From assembly GCA_030038755.1 (NCBI GenBank), contig JASHSK010000324.1, positions 1-55,910 of the forward strand: DNA of 55,910 nt, given 5' to 3'. The notes below the pieces were generated by a model that was not told the DNA's origin, did not search any database, and saw only the letters and a program-made list of their open reading frames with translations. The first letter of the stretch is position 1; every line of letters begins with the position of its first letter. Below are positions 1-8,391 of this stretch, piece by piece. A program made the translations under genes and the position numbers. Origin of the DNA: Gammaproteobacteria bacterium. GTDB lineage: Bacteria > Pseudomonadota > Gammaproteobacteria > Steroidobacterales > Steroidobacteraceae.

Positions 1-9
1 CCTCTGGGC

Positions 10-1233
10 TTGACCGATAGCGGCGGCGGGGTTGCCGACAGCGCGCACGGTGCGCGCGCCGCCGGGCGCGGGGCGTTCGACTATCGGCGCTATCCCGCCT
101 TCGGGTGGTCGTGGTCGTGGCGCCGGTCGGTCATCTTCGGCGCGTTCACCGGCGCCTTCGCCGTCTGGGAAGCCATCACCGTGGGTGTGCTGTCGGGCGA
201 CCGGCACATCGGCCTCGCCACCGCCGCGGTGGCGATCCCTACCTGGCTGGCATTGGTCTCCATCGGTCCGCTGCTGGGTGCGTTCGTCCGCAGCCGCGGC
301 TGGCCCCTCGAGCGCGAGCGGCTCGGTGTCGTACTGTCAGTCCTGGCGGGCGTCGCGGTCGGCGGCGCCGGGCAGTGGTACGCCGATGAATTCAATCGCA
401 ATGTGCTGCTGCCGACGCTGCTCGCGCACCACGTGCTGGGTGAGAACTATCTGGTCAACCTGCACGCGCTGGTCCGGCCCCCGGCGCTGCTGCTCGCGCA
501 ATCGCTGCTGTTCTTTCTGCTGAGCGGCGGCCTGGCACTGCGCACGTACTTCGGCGAGCAGCGACGGCTCGTCGCGGAGGTCCGGGAGCGCGAGATCGAG
601 GCGTTGCAGCTGCAGGCGCGACAGGCCGATCTGCAGCTGCTGGTGCTGCAGGCGCAGATCGAGCCGCACTTCCTTTTCAATACGCTGGCATCGCTGCGCT
701 CGCTGCTGCGGACGGACGTGCAGCACGCGGAAGCCATGATCGATGCGCTGGTGGAGCATCTGCGCGCCACGGTGCCGATCTTCCGTCAGAGCCCGGCGGG
801 CTCGACGCTCGCGGAGCAGCTGCGTATCTGTGGAAGCTACCTGGAGCTCATGCAGGTGCGGTTGCCCGACCGCCTCAGTTACTCGATCAGTGTTCCGGAC
901 GGGCTGCGCAGCGCTGCCTTCCCGCCGCTGATCCTGCTGACGCTGGTCGAGAACGCGGTCAAGCACGGGATCGAGCCCAAGCCCGGTCCCGGGCATATCC
1001 GCATCGACGCCTGCTGCGAGCAGCGGGCGGACGGGACACACGTGCTGGTGAGCGTCGCTGACGACGGCGTGGGTCTGGCGGCCGGTCTGGGTCACGGGAT
1101 GGGCCTCGCGAATATCCACGCACAGCTTGCGCTGAAGTACGGCGAGCGCGCCGCCCTCTCGCTCGCAGGGATCCCGCGGGGCGGGACGGTGGCCTGCATC
1201 GATATCCCTGAGGATGGGAGGCGCGCGCCGTGA
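10..1233 (+). CDS. Sensor histidine kinase, LytS/YehU-type (His_kinase family)
   Basis: Membrane sensor of a two-component system; its partner is the LytTR regulator directly downstream. About four hydrophobic segments (roughly residues 40-62, 68-93, 104-122, 158-178) are followed by a charged coiled stretch (about 180-212). The His_kinase motif QIEPHFLFNTL carries the phospho-accepting His near residue 220. An N box (LVENAVKHG, about 312-320) and a G box (DDGVG, about 351) form the ATPase. The start shown is a TTG; the frame stays open to the window edge, so the true start may lie outside. The stop codon sits in the first unit of a 14-bp tandem repeat. Family and pairing are secure; the signal sensed is unknown. 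Confidence 0.9.
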   Translation: MTDSGGGVADSAHGARAAGRGAFDYRRYPAFGWSWSWRRSVIFGAFTGAFAVWEAITVGVLSGDRHIGLATAAVAIPTWLALVSIGPLLGAFVRSRGWPLERERLGVVLSVLAGVAVGGAGQWYADEFNRNVLLPTLLAHHVLGENYLVNLHALVRPPALLLAQSLLFFLLSGGLALRTYFGEQRRLVAEVREREIEALQLQARQADLQLLVLQAQIEPHFLFNTLASLRSLLRTDVQHAEAMIDALVEHLRATVPIFRQSPAGSTLAEQLRICGSYLELMQVRLPDRLSYSISVPDGLRSAAFPPLILLTLVENAVKHGIEPKPGPGHIRIDACCEQRADGTHVLVSVADDGVGLAAGLGHGMGLANIHAQLALKYGERAALSLAGIPRGGTVACIDIPEDGRRAP

Positions 1234-1285
1234 GGGCTGTGTCATGAGGGCTGTGTCGTGAGGACGGTGTCATGAGGGCTGCACC
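1230..1285. repeat. 14-bp tandem repeat, four units, at the kinase/regulator junction
   Basis: Units are 1230-1243, 1244-1257, 1258-1271 and 1272-1285, with consensus (G/A)TGAGGGCTGTGTC. Each unit starts with GTGA or ATGA, so each copy duplicates an overlapping start/stop motif. The first copy holds the kinase stop codon. The last supplies the GAGGG that probably serves as ribosome-binding site for the regulator's TTG start at 1288. Because 14 is not a multiple of three, each copy shifts frame. Confidence 0.9.
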
Positions 1286-1287
1286 CG

Positions 1288-2040
1288 TTGAGAGCGACCG
1301 CGCTGATTGCCGAGGATGAGGCCCCGCAGCGTGCGGCGCTGCGCACGCTGCTGGCCTCGCAATGGCCGGAGCTGGAGCTCGTTGAATGTGGCGATGGCCT
1401 CGCGGCCATCGCGGCGCTCGAGCAGCGCCGCCCGCAGATCGCGTTCCTGGACATCCGTATGCCCGGAGCGAGCGGCCTGGACGTCGCGCGGCGCGCCTGC
1501 CAGAGCACACACATCGTGTTCACGACCGCCTATGAGGAGCACGCCATCCGCGCCTTTGAGACCGGCGCGCTCGACTACCTCCTCAAGCCCGTGACGGCCG
1601 AACGGCTCGAAAAGACGGTACAGCGGCTGCGTGCGCGTCTGCAGGACGGTGTGCCCGATATCGCTGCGGCGCTCGATGCCCTGCGCAGCAGCCTGCTGAC
1701 CCCGGCACGCACGGCCTACATTCCCTGGATCACGGCGACGGTCGGCAACGTGACCAAGATGTTCCCGATCGAAGAGATCCTGTTTTTCAAGTCGGACGAC
1801 AAGTGCACGCGCGTCGTCAGCCGCCGCGAGGAAGCCGTGATCCGCACCTCCCTCAAGGAGCTGCTGGATGCGCTCGATCCCGCGGCGTTCTGGCAGATTC
1901 ACCGCAGCGTCATCGTGCAGGTGCGCGCGATCAAACAGGTGCGTCGCAACGAGCTTGGCGCAATGCAGGTCATCATCGACGGGTGCGCCGAGGTATTGCC
2001 GGTCAGCCAGGCGTTCCAGCATCGCTTCCGGGGGATGTAG
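1288..2040 (+). CDS. LytTR-family response regulator
   Basis: DNA-binding partner of the upstream kinase. The N-terminal receiver domain (about residues 1-120) has the acidic pair EDE near residue 9 and the phospho-acceptor Asp in FLDIRMPG near residue 55. The C-terminal LytTR domain (about 145-250) shows the typical IEEILFFKSDDKCTRV and FWQIHRSVIVQ blocks. The start is a TTG with GAGGG nine bases upstream. An ATG at 1272 is in another frame and in-frame TGA at 1273 blocks extension. Cotranscription with the kinase is very likely (gap 54 bp, filled by tandem repeats). Confidence 0.92.
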   Translation: MRATALIAEDEAPQRAALRTLLASQWPELELVECGDGLAAIAALEQRRPQIAFLDIRMPGASGLDVARRACQSTHIVFTTAYEEHAIRAFETGALDYLLKPVTAERLEKTVQRLRARLQDGVPDIAAALDALRSSLLTPARTAYIPWITATVGNVTKMFPIEEILFFKSDDKCTRVVSRREEAVIRTSLKELLDALDPAAFWQIHRSVIVQVRAIKQVRRNELGAMQVIIDGCAEVLPVSQAFQHRFRGM

Positions 2041-2173
2041 CACCCGGTCGGGGCGGCGTCGTTCCCCCACGCTGCGGCTTCCTCTGGCGCCGAAATGAAA
2101 CGATACCGTTGCGTTTCGTCAGTGCGTGGGCTAACATCGGCCCCGGTCCCTGGGAGTACCGCCGGAGCACACC

Positions 2174-2728
2174 ATGCCGAACCTCAAACCTGTGGCATTT
2201 GCCGCGGCGGCTACCGCCGCCCTGGCCTGCGCACCGATTACGCCAGCCGCCGCCGCGGGACCTCTGCTGGTGGCTCCGTGGGCCATCGGCCATGTCATCG
2301 CCGGATTGGCGAGACTGGCGGCGGCGGCCTCGGTCGCTTCCGCGGCGGCTTCGGCCTATCCCGGGGCGTCCTACTCTCCGGCCTCCCAGGCACCGGCGTA
2401 CGGGTACGGGGCGCCGCCGCCGGCATACTATCCGCCGCCGAGCGCCTACCCTGGGTACGTCGCGCAGCCGCGCTATTACCCCCAACCCGCCTATTCCCCC
2501 GGGTACGCGTACGCGCCGCCACGCTACGTAGCGGCGCCACCGGCGTACTATTCCCCGGCAGTTCGCTCCTACCAGACCCGCAGCTATTACGGGTCCATCG
2601 CACGGTACGCACGCCCTTCACCTGGCGGGTACGCGTCGCCGCGTGCTTATAGCGGAGCCGCTATGCGCTACTCTGGTGCCTATGGCCGGGGGTTCTCGTA
2701 TCGCAGTCGCGGGTTCTATCGCCGCTGA
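2174..2728 (+). CDS. Small exported Tyr/Pro/Ala-rich protein, function unknown
   Basis: 184 residues. A hydrophobic Ala-rich signal peptide (about residues 1-26, ending PAAAA) precedes a second Ala-rich hydrophobic stretch and a low-complexity body of Tyr, Pro, Ser and Gly with recurring YYP, YPGY and PPAYY motifs. It ends in Arg/Tyr-rich sequence. No enzymatic domain is recognisable; composition suggests a surface or matrix-associated protein. The stop is immediately followed by an 18-bp tandem repeat that belongs to the next reading frame. The call as a real gene rests on the signal peptide and clean codon use. Confidence 0.65.
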   Translation: MPNLKPVAFAAAATAALACAPITPAAAAGPLLVAPWAIGHVIAGLARLAAAASVASAAASAYPGASYSPASQAPAYGYGAPPPAYYPPPSAYPGYVAQPRYYPQPAYSPGYAYAPPRYVAAPPAYYSPAVRSYQTRSYYGSIARYARPSPGGYASPRAYSGAAMRYSGAYGRGFSYRSRGFYRR

Positions 2729-3440
2729 TAAGCCGCATTCTGGCGGTAAGCCGCATTCCGGCGGTAAGCCGCATCATCGACCGCGTCGGAAGAAGCGTCA
2801 GGGTGGCAGACCCTCGCGAGAGGACGCACTGCAGCTCAACGAGCGGATCCTCGCAGTCGCGACCGAGCTGTTCCTGACCGAGGGCTACGGCTCCACCTCC
2901 ATCGAGGCGGTGGCCGCGGGTGCGGGCATTTCCAAGCGCACCTTCTATCACCGCTTTGACGATAAGGCCGCCCTGTTCGCGGCGGTGGTGCATCGGATCA
3001 TCGGGCAGATCCGTCCGCCGGCCGGTGTACCGCTGCTCGAGGGCACGTCGTTGCAGGACATTCTGCGCCGTCTCGCGGGCCTGCTGTTGCATGCGGCGCT
3101 GTCGCCGCAGGCCATCGCTCTGCACCGGCTCGTCACGGCGGAGTCGGTGCGCTTCCCTCATCTGGCGCGCGCGGTGTATGAGGAGGGTTGGGTGGGGCAA
3201 GCCACCGCGCTGATCCGCGACCTGCTCGAGCGCGAGCTGCGGGATGCACGGCTCACCGCAGAGCTGCGGACATTTGCGGCCGAGCAGTTCCTGCACATGA
3301 TCGTCACGCTGCCGCAACGTCGCATCATGGGGCTCGATGTTCCCACGAATGCCGACGAGATCGATGCGTGGGCAGAGCGCGCCGTCGGCCTGTTTCTCAA
3401 TGGCTGTCGCAGCTTGTCCGGACTTTCATCGATCGGCTAA
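2682..3440 (+). CDS. TetR/AcrR-family transcriptional regulator
   Basis: The helix-turn-helix domain runs from GRPSRED to the FYHRFDDKAALF block (TISKRTFYHRF-type recognition helix), followed by an all-helical ligand domain. The N-terminus is odd: 18-bp tandem repeats encode KPHSGG twice and then a basic KPHHRPRRKKR tail before the HTH. The start is uncertain. ATG 2682 is shown; GTG 2643 also keeps the frame. Both lie inside the 3' end of the preceding gene and neither has a clear ribosome-binding site, so the two genes may be translationally coupled. The alpha/beta hydrolase downstream is a plausible target. Confidence 0.85.
   Translation: MAGGSRIAVAGSIAADKPHSGGKPHSGGKPHHRPRRKKRQGGRPSREDALQLNERILAVATELFLTEGYGSTSIEAVAAGAGISKRTFYHRFDDKAALFAAVVHRIIGQIRPPAGVPLLEGTSLQDILRRLAGLLLHAALSPQAIALHRLVTAESVRFPHLARAVYEEGWVGQATALIRDLLERELRDARLTAELRTFAAEQFLHMIVTLPQRRIMGLDVPTNADEIDAWAERAVGLFLNGCRSLSGLSSIG
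2729..2774. repeat. 18-bp tandem repeat inside the TetR N-terminus
   Basis: Units 2729-2746 and 2747-2764 differ by one base; a partial third copy runs to 2774. The array begins at the base after the stop codon of the 2174 gene and stays in frame in the TetR gene, encoding KPHSGG per unit. Confidence 0.9.
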
Positions 3441-3485
3441 CATCGACCGATCGGCTTACATCCACAGATCGGCTGACATCGACAG
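3432..3485. repeat. 18-bp tandem repeat, three units, between TetR and hydrolase genes
   Basis: Units 3432-3449, 3450-3467 and 3468-3485 share the frame ATCGGCT-N-ACATC-N-AC-N-G. The first unit contains the TetR stop codon (3438-3440) and the array ends 13 bp before the hydrolase start. A repeated ATCGGCT/ACATCGA pattern could be an operator, but simple duplication explains it equally well. Confidence 0.85.
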
Positions 3486-3498
3486 CAGGGGGGTCCGC

Positions 3499-4683
3499 AT
3501 GTCGCGTTTGCCGCTTCGCTCGCGTCGCCCGTTCGGCCATCTTGTCGCATTCCTGACGACTGCCGCGGCGACGGCAGCCATTCTGGCCGTGGCCGGCACG
3601 GCCGCTGCCGCGGTTCCGCCCGACATCGAGGCAGGGCTGCTGAAGATCGGGCCCATCGTCGATCCACCCTGCACGGCGAAGCTCTACCGACCGCTGATGC
3701 CCGCGAACGATATCGGGTCCGGCGTGGCACAGCCGTATCCCGGGATCACCGTCACGCGTAACCAATCCTTCGGTCCTGACCCGAAGGATGTGGTGGATAT
3801 CTTCTCCGCCGACCAGGGAGCGGCGTCGAGGACGGTATTGATCTTCGTGCCCGGCGGGGCCGGCAACAAGACCGAGATCCAGGACCGCGAGGCCAATGCC
3901 TTCTACGACAACATCGGGCGATGGGCCACGCAGCACGGCATGGTTGGCGTGCTCATGCAGCGCAAGGCCAGCTCCACCTGGGACGGCGGTGCGAAGGACA
4001 TCTCCGCGATGCTGCAGTGGGTGGAGGCCAATATTGCGAGCTATCACGGCAACCCCGAGCGGATGTTCATCTGGGCACACTCGGCCGGTAACGCCCCGCT
4101 GGGCACCTACATCGGGCGTCCGGAGCTGTGGGGACCGAAGGGCGTCGGTGTCCGCGGCGTCATCTTCATGTCCCCGGCCGCCTTCGACATCGCGCCCGTG
4201 CAGGTGCCCGCGCGCACGCAGCCGTCCTTTGGCGCCATCGTTTCCACGGCTGGCAAGGCCTGCGGCATGACACCGGGCATGTCGGCGGCCACCAGCACCG
4301 CCGGCGCGCTGCCCGGCGCAGCGCCGGGCAGTCCCGGAGGGCCACCGCTACCCGGTCCCCCGCCGGCGTTCCCACCGCCCCCGGATGCTGCCACACAGCT
4401 CGCGCGCTCCAGCCTGCCCGAGCTGCGGCGCACCTCGGTGCGCATCATGCTGGCCAATGGTCAGTACGACATCGGCGTCGATCATGCCCCTGGCGCGCAT
4501 GGCATGACGGGCTTCATCGCGGCACTCGATAAGGCGCTGTGTGCGGCCGGCCCCGCGCACTGCCCGACCACGCTGGTCGCCAGGGGCCACAGTCATATGT
4601 CGATGGTGTTCTCCATCGATACCCCCGACAGCAGCGTTTCCGGCCCGGTGCTCGCCTTCATCATGCGTGGGAGTGCTCGATAA
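3499..4683 (+). CDS. Exported alpha/beta-hydrolase fold protein
   Basis: Predicted secreted hydrolase of 394 residues with a signal peptide (cleavage near TAAAA, about residue 35). The core begins TVLIFVPGGAGN, an oxyanion-type strand-loop. MFIWAHSAGNAPLGT has the shape of a nucleophile elbow (Ser in AHSAGN). A late GQYDIGVDHAPG supplies a candidate Asp and RGHSHMSM a candidate His. A Pro/Gly-rich insertion (about 4300-4385) interrupts the core. The start at ATG 3499 follows a G-rich ribosome-binding site. The substrate is unknown. The TetR gene upstream may regulate it. Confidence 0.75.
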   Translation: MSRLPLRSRRPFGHLVAFLTTAAATAAILAVAGTAAAAVPPDIEAGLLKIGPIVDPPCTAKLYRPLMPANDIGSGVAQPYPGITVTRNQSFGPDPKDVVDIFSADQGAASRTVLIFVPGGAGNKTEIQDREANAFYDNIGRWATQHGMVGVLMQRKASSTWDGGAKDISAMLQWVEANIASYHGNPERMFIWAHSAGNAPLGTYIGRPELWGPKGVGVRGVIFMSPAAFDIAPVQVPARTQPSFGAIVSTAGKACGMTPGMSAATSTAGALPGAAPGSPGGPPLPGPPPAFPPPPDAATQLARSSLPELRRTSVRIMLANGQYDIGVDHAPGAHGMTGFIAALDKALCAAGPAHCPTTLVARGHSHMSMVFSIDTPDSSVSGPVLAFIMRGSAR

Positions 4684-4717
4684 CACGCGGCGCACGCGGC
4701 TGATCGAGCGCCACGCC

Positions 4718-4765
4718 GTCGGTCGCGAGGTCGGCCGCGAGGTCGGCCGCGGGGTCGGCGACGGA
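4718..4765. repeat. 12-bp tandem repeat, four units
   Basis: Units 4718-4729, 4730-4741, 4742-4753 and 4754-4765, consensus GTCGGCCGCGAG, the last copy degenerate. Lies 35 bp after the stop codon of the alpha/beta hydrolase. Confidence 0.85.
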
Positions 4766-4795
4766 TCCGGCGGCCGCGATCGTTTGTAAGTTTTG

Positions 4796-4823
4796 CCAGC
4801 GGCCAGCGGCCAGCGGCCTGCGG
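4796..4823. repeat. 7-bp tandem repeat, four units
   Basis: CCAGCGG three times exactly (4796-4816), then CCTGCGG (4817-4823). Confidence 0.85.
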
Positions 4824-4953
4824 CGCCGCCGCGCCGCGCCGCGACGCTGCGTCATGCGCGCAGCCGTGCATGCCATAAATCCTTCACATGCATGCAACCC
4901 TGCGATCATCTGGGTTCCCTAGATTGCGGCCGCCCCGACCAGTACAGCTCCAG

Positions 4954-4983
4954 GGCGGCCCACGTGCCGCCACGGTTTTTTTT
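4954..4983 (+). terminator. Hairpin with T8 run upstream of the phosphoesterase
   Basis: Perfect 6-bp GGCGGC/GCCGCC stem (4954-4959 with 4966-4971), 6-base loop, four bases, then eight T (4976-4983). It resembles an intrinsic terminator, but it sits only about 30 bp before the phosphoesterase start, so it could end readthrough from upstream or act as an attenuator in the leader. The four-base gap before the T run weakens the call. Confidence 0.45.
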
Positions 4984-5012
4984 CCCGCGAAAGAGCCTAG
5001 GGAGATCACAAG

Positions 5013-6761
5013 ATGTGCACGTCTCTGCGCAAGCTACCCGCGTTCCTCGGTGCGGCCGCCATGCTGGCCAACCTCGGCGCGCCGGCCATGGCCTTTGATT
5101 TGCAGTTGCAACCACCGCCGGCGCGGACAGCTACGCCGATCAAACATCTGGTGGTGATCTACGACGAGAACGTCTCATTCGATCACTACTTCGGAACCTA
5201 TCCGCACGCGAGCAATCTGCCCGGGGAGCCGTCCTTCTATGCCGCGCCCTATACCCCGGCCGTCAACAACCTGAGCGAGGAGCTGCTCACCAACAATCCG
5301 AACTTCACCAATCCGGCCAACGCCGCCGGGGCGACCAATCCGTTCCGGCTCGACCGCACGCAGGCGGCGACGTCCGATCAGGATCACAACTACACGCCCG
5401 AGCAGCTGGCCTTTGACGGCGGCAAGATGGATCTGTTTCCGGAGTACACCGGCACCGCCACCTCCGGCGGGGCGGACGCCTTCGGTACCACGGGCCAGGT
5501 CATGGGTTACTTCGACGGTAATACCGTGACCGCGCTGTGGAACTATGCGCAGCACTTCGCGATGAGCGACAACGCCTATGGTTCGACCTTCGGGCCCTCG
5601 ACACCCGGGGCCCTGGAGGCGGTGAGCGGCCAGACCAACGGGTTCACGGCCGAAGGCACCGGCAGCAGCAAGACTGCGGCCTACGTTCCGGACGGTCAGG
5701 GAGGCTATACCACGATCGGCGATATCGATCCGGCCTTTGACGCCTGCACCACCGCATCCAACGGCGACAACACGACAGAGATGATGCAGATGGCCGGCAA
5801 GAGCATCGGCGATCTGCTGAACGAGCACAACCTCCCCTGGGGCGCGTTCATGGGCGGCTTTGACCTGTCCGTGACCAACACCAACGGCACCACCGGCTGC
5901 GCGCGCAGCACGACTTCCACGGTGACCGGTGTGACCGAGGCCGATTACATTCCGCACCACGCGTGGTTTCAGTACTTTCCCTCCACGGCCAACCCGACCC
6001 ACGCGCGCCCGAGCTCGGTTTCGGCGATCGGGCACACGAACGATGCCAATGGCCAGCCCGACCCGGCCAATCACGAGTACGACGTCAATGACTTCTTCGC
6101 GGCCGTCGAGGCGGGCAACTTCCCGGCCGTGGCCTATCTGAAGGCCCCGGGCTATGAGGACGGACACGCCGGGTACTCCGACCCGCTGGATGAGCAGGCC
6201 TGGATCGTGCAGGTCGTCAACTTCATCGAGCAGCAGCCCGAGTGGCGGGACACCGCGATCATCATCGACTGGGACGACTCGGACGGCTGGTACGATCACT
6301 CATTCGTGACCCCCACCAACCCTTCGTACAGCGACAGCCCCGAGAAGATCACCGCGAACAGCGTGACCGTCACGACGCCGACGGTCGCGGCCGACGAGCT
6401 CGACGGGTCGGCCTATTGTGGCAGCGGCATACCGCTCGACGGCCTGAATGGCCAGCCGGTCTACGGCCGCTGCGGTCCCGGACCGCGCCTGCCATTCATG
6501 CTGATTTCCCCGTATGCCCGGCCGAATTACGTGGGCCACACGCAGATCACGCAGTCCTCGATCATTCGCTTCATCGAGGACAACTGGCTCGACGGTGAGA
6601 GGATTGGCGGCGGCTCGTTCGATGCAACCGCCGGTAGCATCATGGACCTGTTCGACTTTCGTACGCCCTTCCTCAACCCGCCCTTGTTCCTCGACGAGAG
6701 TACCGGCGAGCCGGTGGACCACCCCGGGTCCTTCCCGGTGCAGGCCTTCAGCGGCCGATGA
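5013..6761 (+). CDS. Secreted phosphoesterase (acid phosphatase / phospholipase C superfamily)
   Basis: 582 residues in the PF04185-type phosphoesterase family, which hydrolyses phosphate mono- or diesters outside the cytoplasm. The signal peptide covers about residues 1-27 (ends APAMA). The hallmark IKHLVVIYDENVSFDHYFGTYP near residue 43 includes the metal/nucleophile region with the catalytic residue near ENVSFDHYF. Further family blocks are DQDHNYTPEQ, IIDWDDSDGWYDH and GPRLPFMLISPYARPNYV. ATG 5013 has AGGGAGA eight bases upstream. A di-haem peroxidase gene follows in the same direction. The exact substrate (phosphomonoester or phospholipid) cannot be read from sequence. Confidence 0.9.
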   Translation: MCTSLRKLPAFLGAAAMLANLGAPAMAFDLQLQPPPARTATPIKHLVVIYDENVSFDHYFGTYPHASNLPGEPSFYAAPYTPAVNNLSEELLTNNPNFTNPANAAGATNPFRLDRTQAATSDQDHNYTPEQLAFDGGKMDLFPEYTGTATSGGADAFGTTGQVMGYFDGNTVTALWNYAQHFAMSDNAYGSTFGPSTPGALEAVSGQTNGFTAEGTGSSKTAAYVPDGQGGYTTIGDIDPAFDACTTASNGDNTTEMMQMAGKSIGDLLNEHNLPWGAFMGGFDLSVTNTNGTTGCARSTTSTVTGVTEADYIPHHAWFQYFPSTANPTHARPSSVSAIGHTNDANGQPDPANHEYDVNDFFAAVEAGNFPAVAYLKAPGYEDGHAGYSDPLDEQAWIVQVVNFIEQQPEWRDTAIIIDWDDSDGWYDHSFVTPTNPSYSDSPEKITANSVTVTTPTVAADELDGSAYCGSGIPLDGLNGQPVYGRCGPGPRLPFMLISPYARPNYVGHTQITQSSIIRFIEDNWLDGERIGGGSFDATAGSIMDLFDFRTPFLNPPLFLDESTGEPVDHPGSFPVQAFSGR

Positions 6762-6780
6762 GGCGGCTGGCCGGGGTGCG

Positions 6781-8256
6781 ATGAGGCAGCGCCTTTACCC
6801 GGCGCGGGCCGTGCGCCGGACTCCCTGCGGAGCCGGCGCACGGCCGCCTGGTGTGTCAATGCCGAGCGCGCCGCGCCACCAGGCGCCTGCCGGGCCAGTC
6901 ACTGCGGTCCTGCTGCTGCTGGGCGCGTGGCTGGCGTTCGGAGGCGGCCCGGTGCACGCCGCCGATGACACCGACGCGCTGCGAAACCCGCATCCCTACG
7001 CGCTGCGCCTGCCGCCGAGCCGGCCGCTGTCGGTGATGGCACTGCTCGGTCGACGTCTGTTTCATGATCCGAGCCTGTCGGCGTCGGGCCGGCTCGCCTG
7101 CGCCAGCTGCCACGATCCGGCGCGTGCCTTCGGACCGCCGGGGGAGCGCGCCGTGGTGCTGGGCGGTGCCGACTCGAGCGCAGCGGGCGATCGAGCGGTG
7201 CCGTCCCTGGAGTATCTGTACCGGCAGCCGGCGTTCACGATCGGACCGGACATCGATAACGGGACGGACGCGCCTGTGAACCTGGGCCAGCAGGCACAGG
7301 CGGCGAGCCAGCAGACACGCTCCCTCAAGAGCGCGCTGACTCCGCAGGCGGCGGCCACGAATCTCGTGCCGCAGGGCGGCCTGTTCTGGGACGGACGCGT
7401 CAACACCCTGCAACAGCAGGCCGGCGGTCCGTTGTTCAATCCGGCGGAGATGGCCTCCACGCCCGCGGCCGCGCTCGCCGTGCTCGAGGCGCACTACGCT
7501 TCGGATCTGAAGCTGCTGTTCGGCCCGAACGTGCTCAACGATCCGCGCCTCGCGCTCGATGAAGCGATGTTCGCGATCGGCCGCTACCAGATCGAGAGCC
7601 CCGAGTTTCATCCCTTCAGCAGCAAATTCGACGCCTGGCTCGCCGGCCGCGCACGCTTCACGCCTGCCGAGGCGCGTGGCTACGAGCTGTTCAACGATCC
7701 GGACAAGGGCAACTGCGCGGCCTGTCACCTCGATCAGCCGACGGCCGATGGCCAGCCTCCGCTGTTCACCGACTTTCAGTACGAGGCGCTCGGGGTGCCA
7801 CGCAATGCCGCGATTCCCGCCAATCGCGATCCGCATTACTACGATCTGGGCGTCTGCGGCCCCTACCGCACCGACCTGCGCGACCAGCACCAGTACTGCG
7901 GCATGTTCCTCACCCCGACATTGCGCAACGTCGCGACCCGCAAGGTGTTCTTCCACAATGGCGTGTACCACTCGCTGCGCGACGTGCTCGAGTGGTATGT
8001 GTATCGTGACCTGCAGCCCGCACGCTTTTATCCGCGGGACGCGGCCGGCCACGTGGTCAAGTACGACGATCTGCCGCCGGCGTATCGGATGAACGTGGAT
8101 ACTATGGACGCCCCCTTCAACCGCCACCCGGGCGATGCGCCGCCGCTGAGCGAGCGGGACATTGCCGATGTCATCGCCTTCCTGGGGACACTGACGGACG
8201 GCTACCGCACGCCTTCGGTGCAGCCAGGCGGCGGCGCCGGGCGCGTCGCACCGTAG
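6781..8256 (+). CDS. Di-haem cytochrome c peroxidase (CcpA/MauG family)
   Basis: Periplasmic enzyme that reduces H2O2 with electrons from small cytochromes, or a MauG-like oxidase. Two haem-c motifs are visible: CASCH (codons 7099-7113) and CAACH (7714-7728), in the usual two-domain order. The block MALLGRRLFHDPSLSASGRLACASCHDP is typical of the family; FFHNGVYHSLRDVLEWY near the C-terminus is the second-domain ligand region. A hydrophobic signal segment ends GGPVHA. ATG 6781 is shown because it lies 20 bp after the phosphoesterase stop; ATG 6859 gives a more normal signal peptide and is a real alternative. Confidence 0.9.
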   Translation: MRQRLYPARAVRRTPCGAGARPPGVSMPSAPRHQAPAGPVTAVLLLLGAWLAFGGGPVHAADDTDALRNPHPYALRLPPSRPLSVMALLGRRLFHDPSLSASGRLACASCHDPARAFGPPGERAVVLGGADSSAAGDRAVPSLEYLYRQPAFTIGPDIDNGTDAPVNLGQQAQAASQQTRSLKSALTPQAAATNLVPQGGLFWDGRVNTLQQQAGGPLFNPAEMASTPAAALAVLEAHYASDLKLLFGPNVLNDPRLALDEAMFAIGRYQIESPEFHPFSSKFDAWLAGRARFTPAEARGYELFNDPDKGNCAACHLDQPTADGQPPLFTDFQYEALGVPRNAAIPANRDPHYYDLGVCGPYRTDLRDQHQYCGMFLTPTLRNVATRKVFFHNGVYHSLRDVLEWYVYRDLQPARFYPRDAAGHVVKYDDLPPAYRMNVDTMDAPFNRHPGDAPPLSERDIADVIAFLGTLTDGYRTPSVQPGGGAGRVAP

Positions 8257-8297
8257 CGACGCGCTCTGCCGGCGCGGGCGGTCGGACGCTCACTGGT

Positions 8298-8331
8298 CTG
8301 TCAGACTCACGCGACTGTCAGACTCACGCGA
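8298..8331. repeat. 17-bp perfect tandem duplication
   Basis: CTGTCAGACTCACGCGA at 8298-8314 is repeated exactly at 8315-8331, 41 bp after the peroxidase stop codon and upstream of the 8392 gene. Confidence 0.92.
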
Positions 8332-8391
8332 CCGCGGCGCGCGGACCGGCTATGCTGTATGCGGCCAGGGAGGCCTTTGACGGGAGGGGGT

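Larger units (their letters stand above)
4684..5012. other. Intergenic region with repeats and hairpin, no gene seen
   Basis: 329 bp without a credible gene. It holds a 12-bp tandem repeat (4718-4765), a 7-bp tandem repeat (4796-4823), a less GC-rich stretch around 4860-4915 that could carry a promoter, and a hairpin with a T run (4954-4983) just before the phosphoesterase ribosome-binding site AGGGAGA at 4999-5005. Confidence 0.7.

Noticed and set aside
5175-6299. Minus-strand frame of 374 codons inside the phosphoesterase gene
   Set aside because: Shadow frame of the phosphoesterase; low-complexity Val/Arg/Gly composition.
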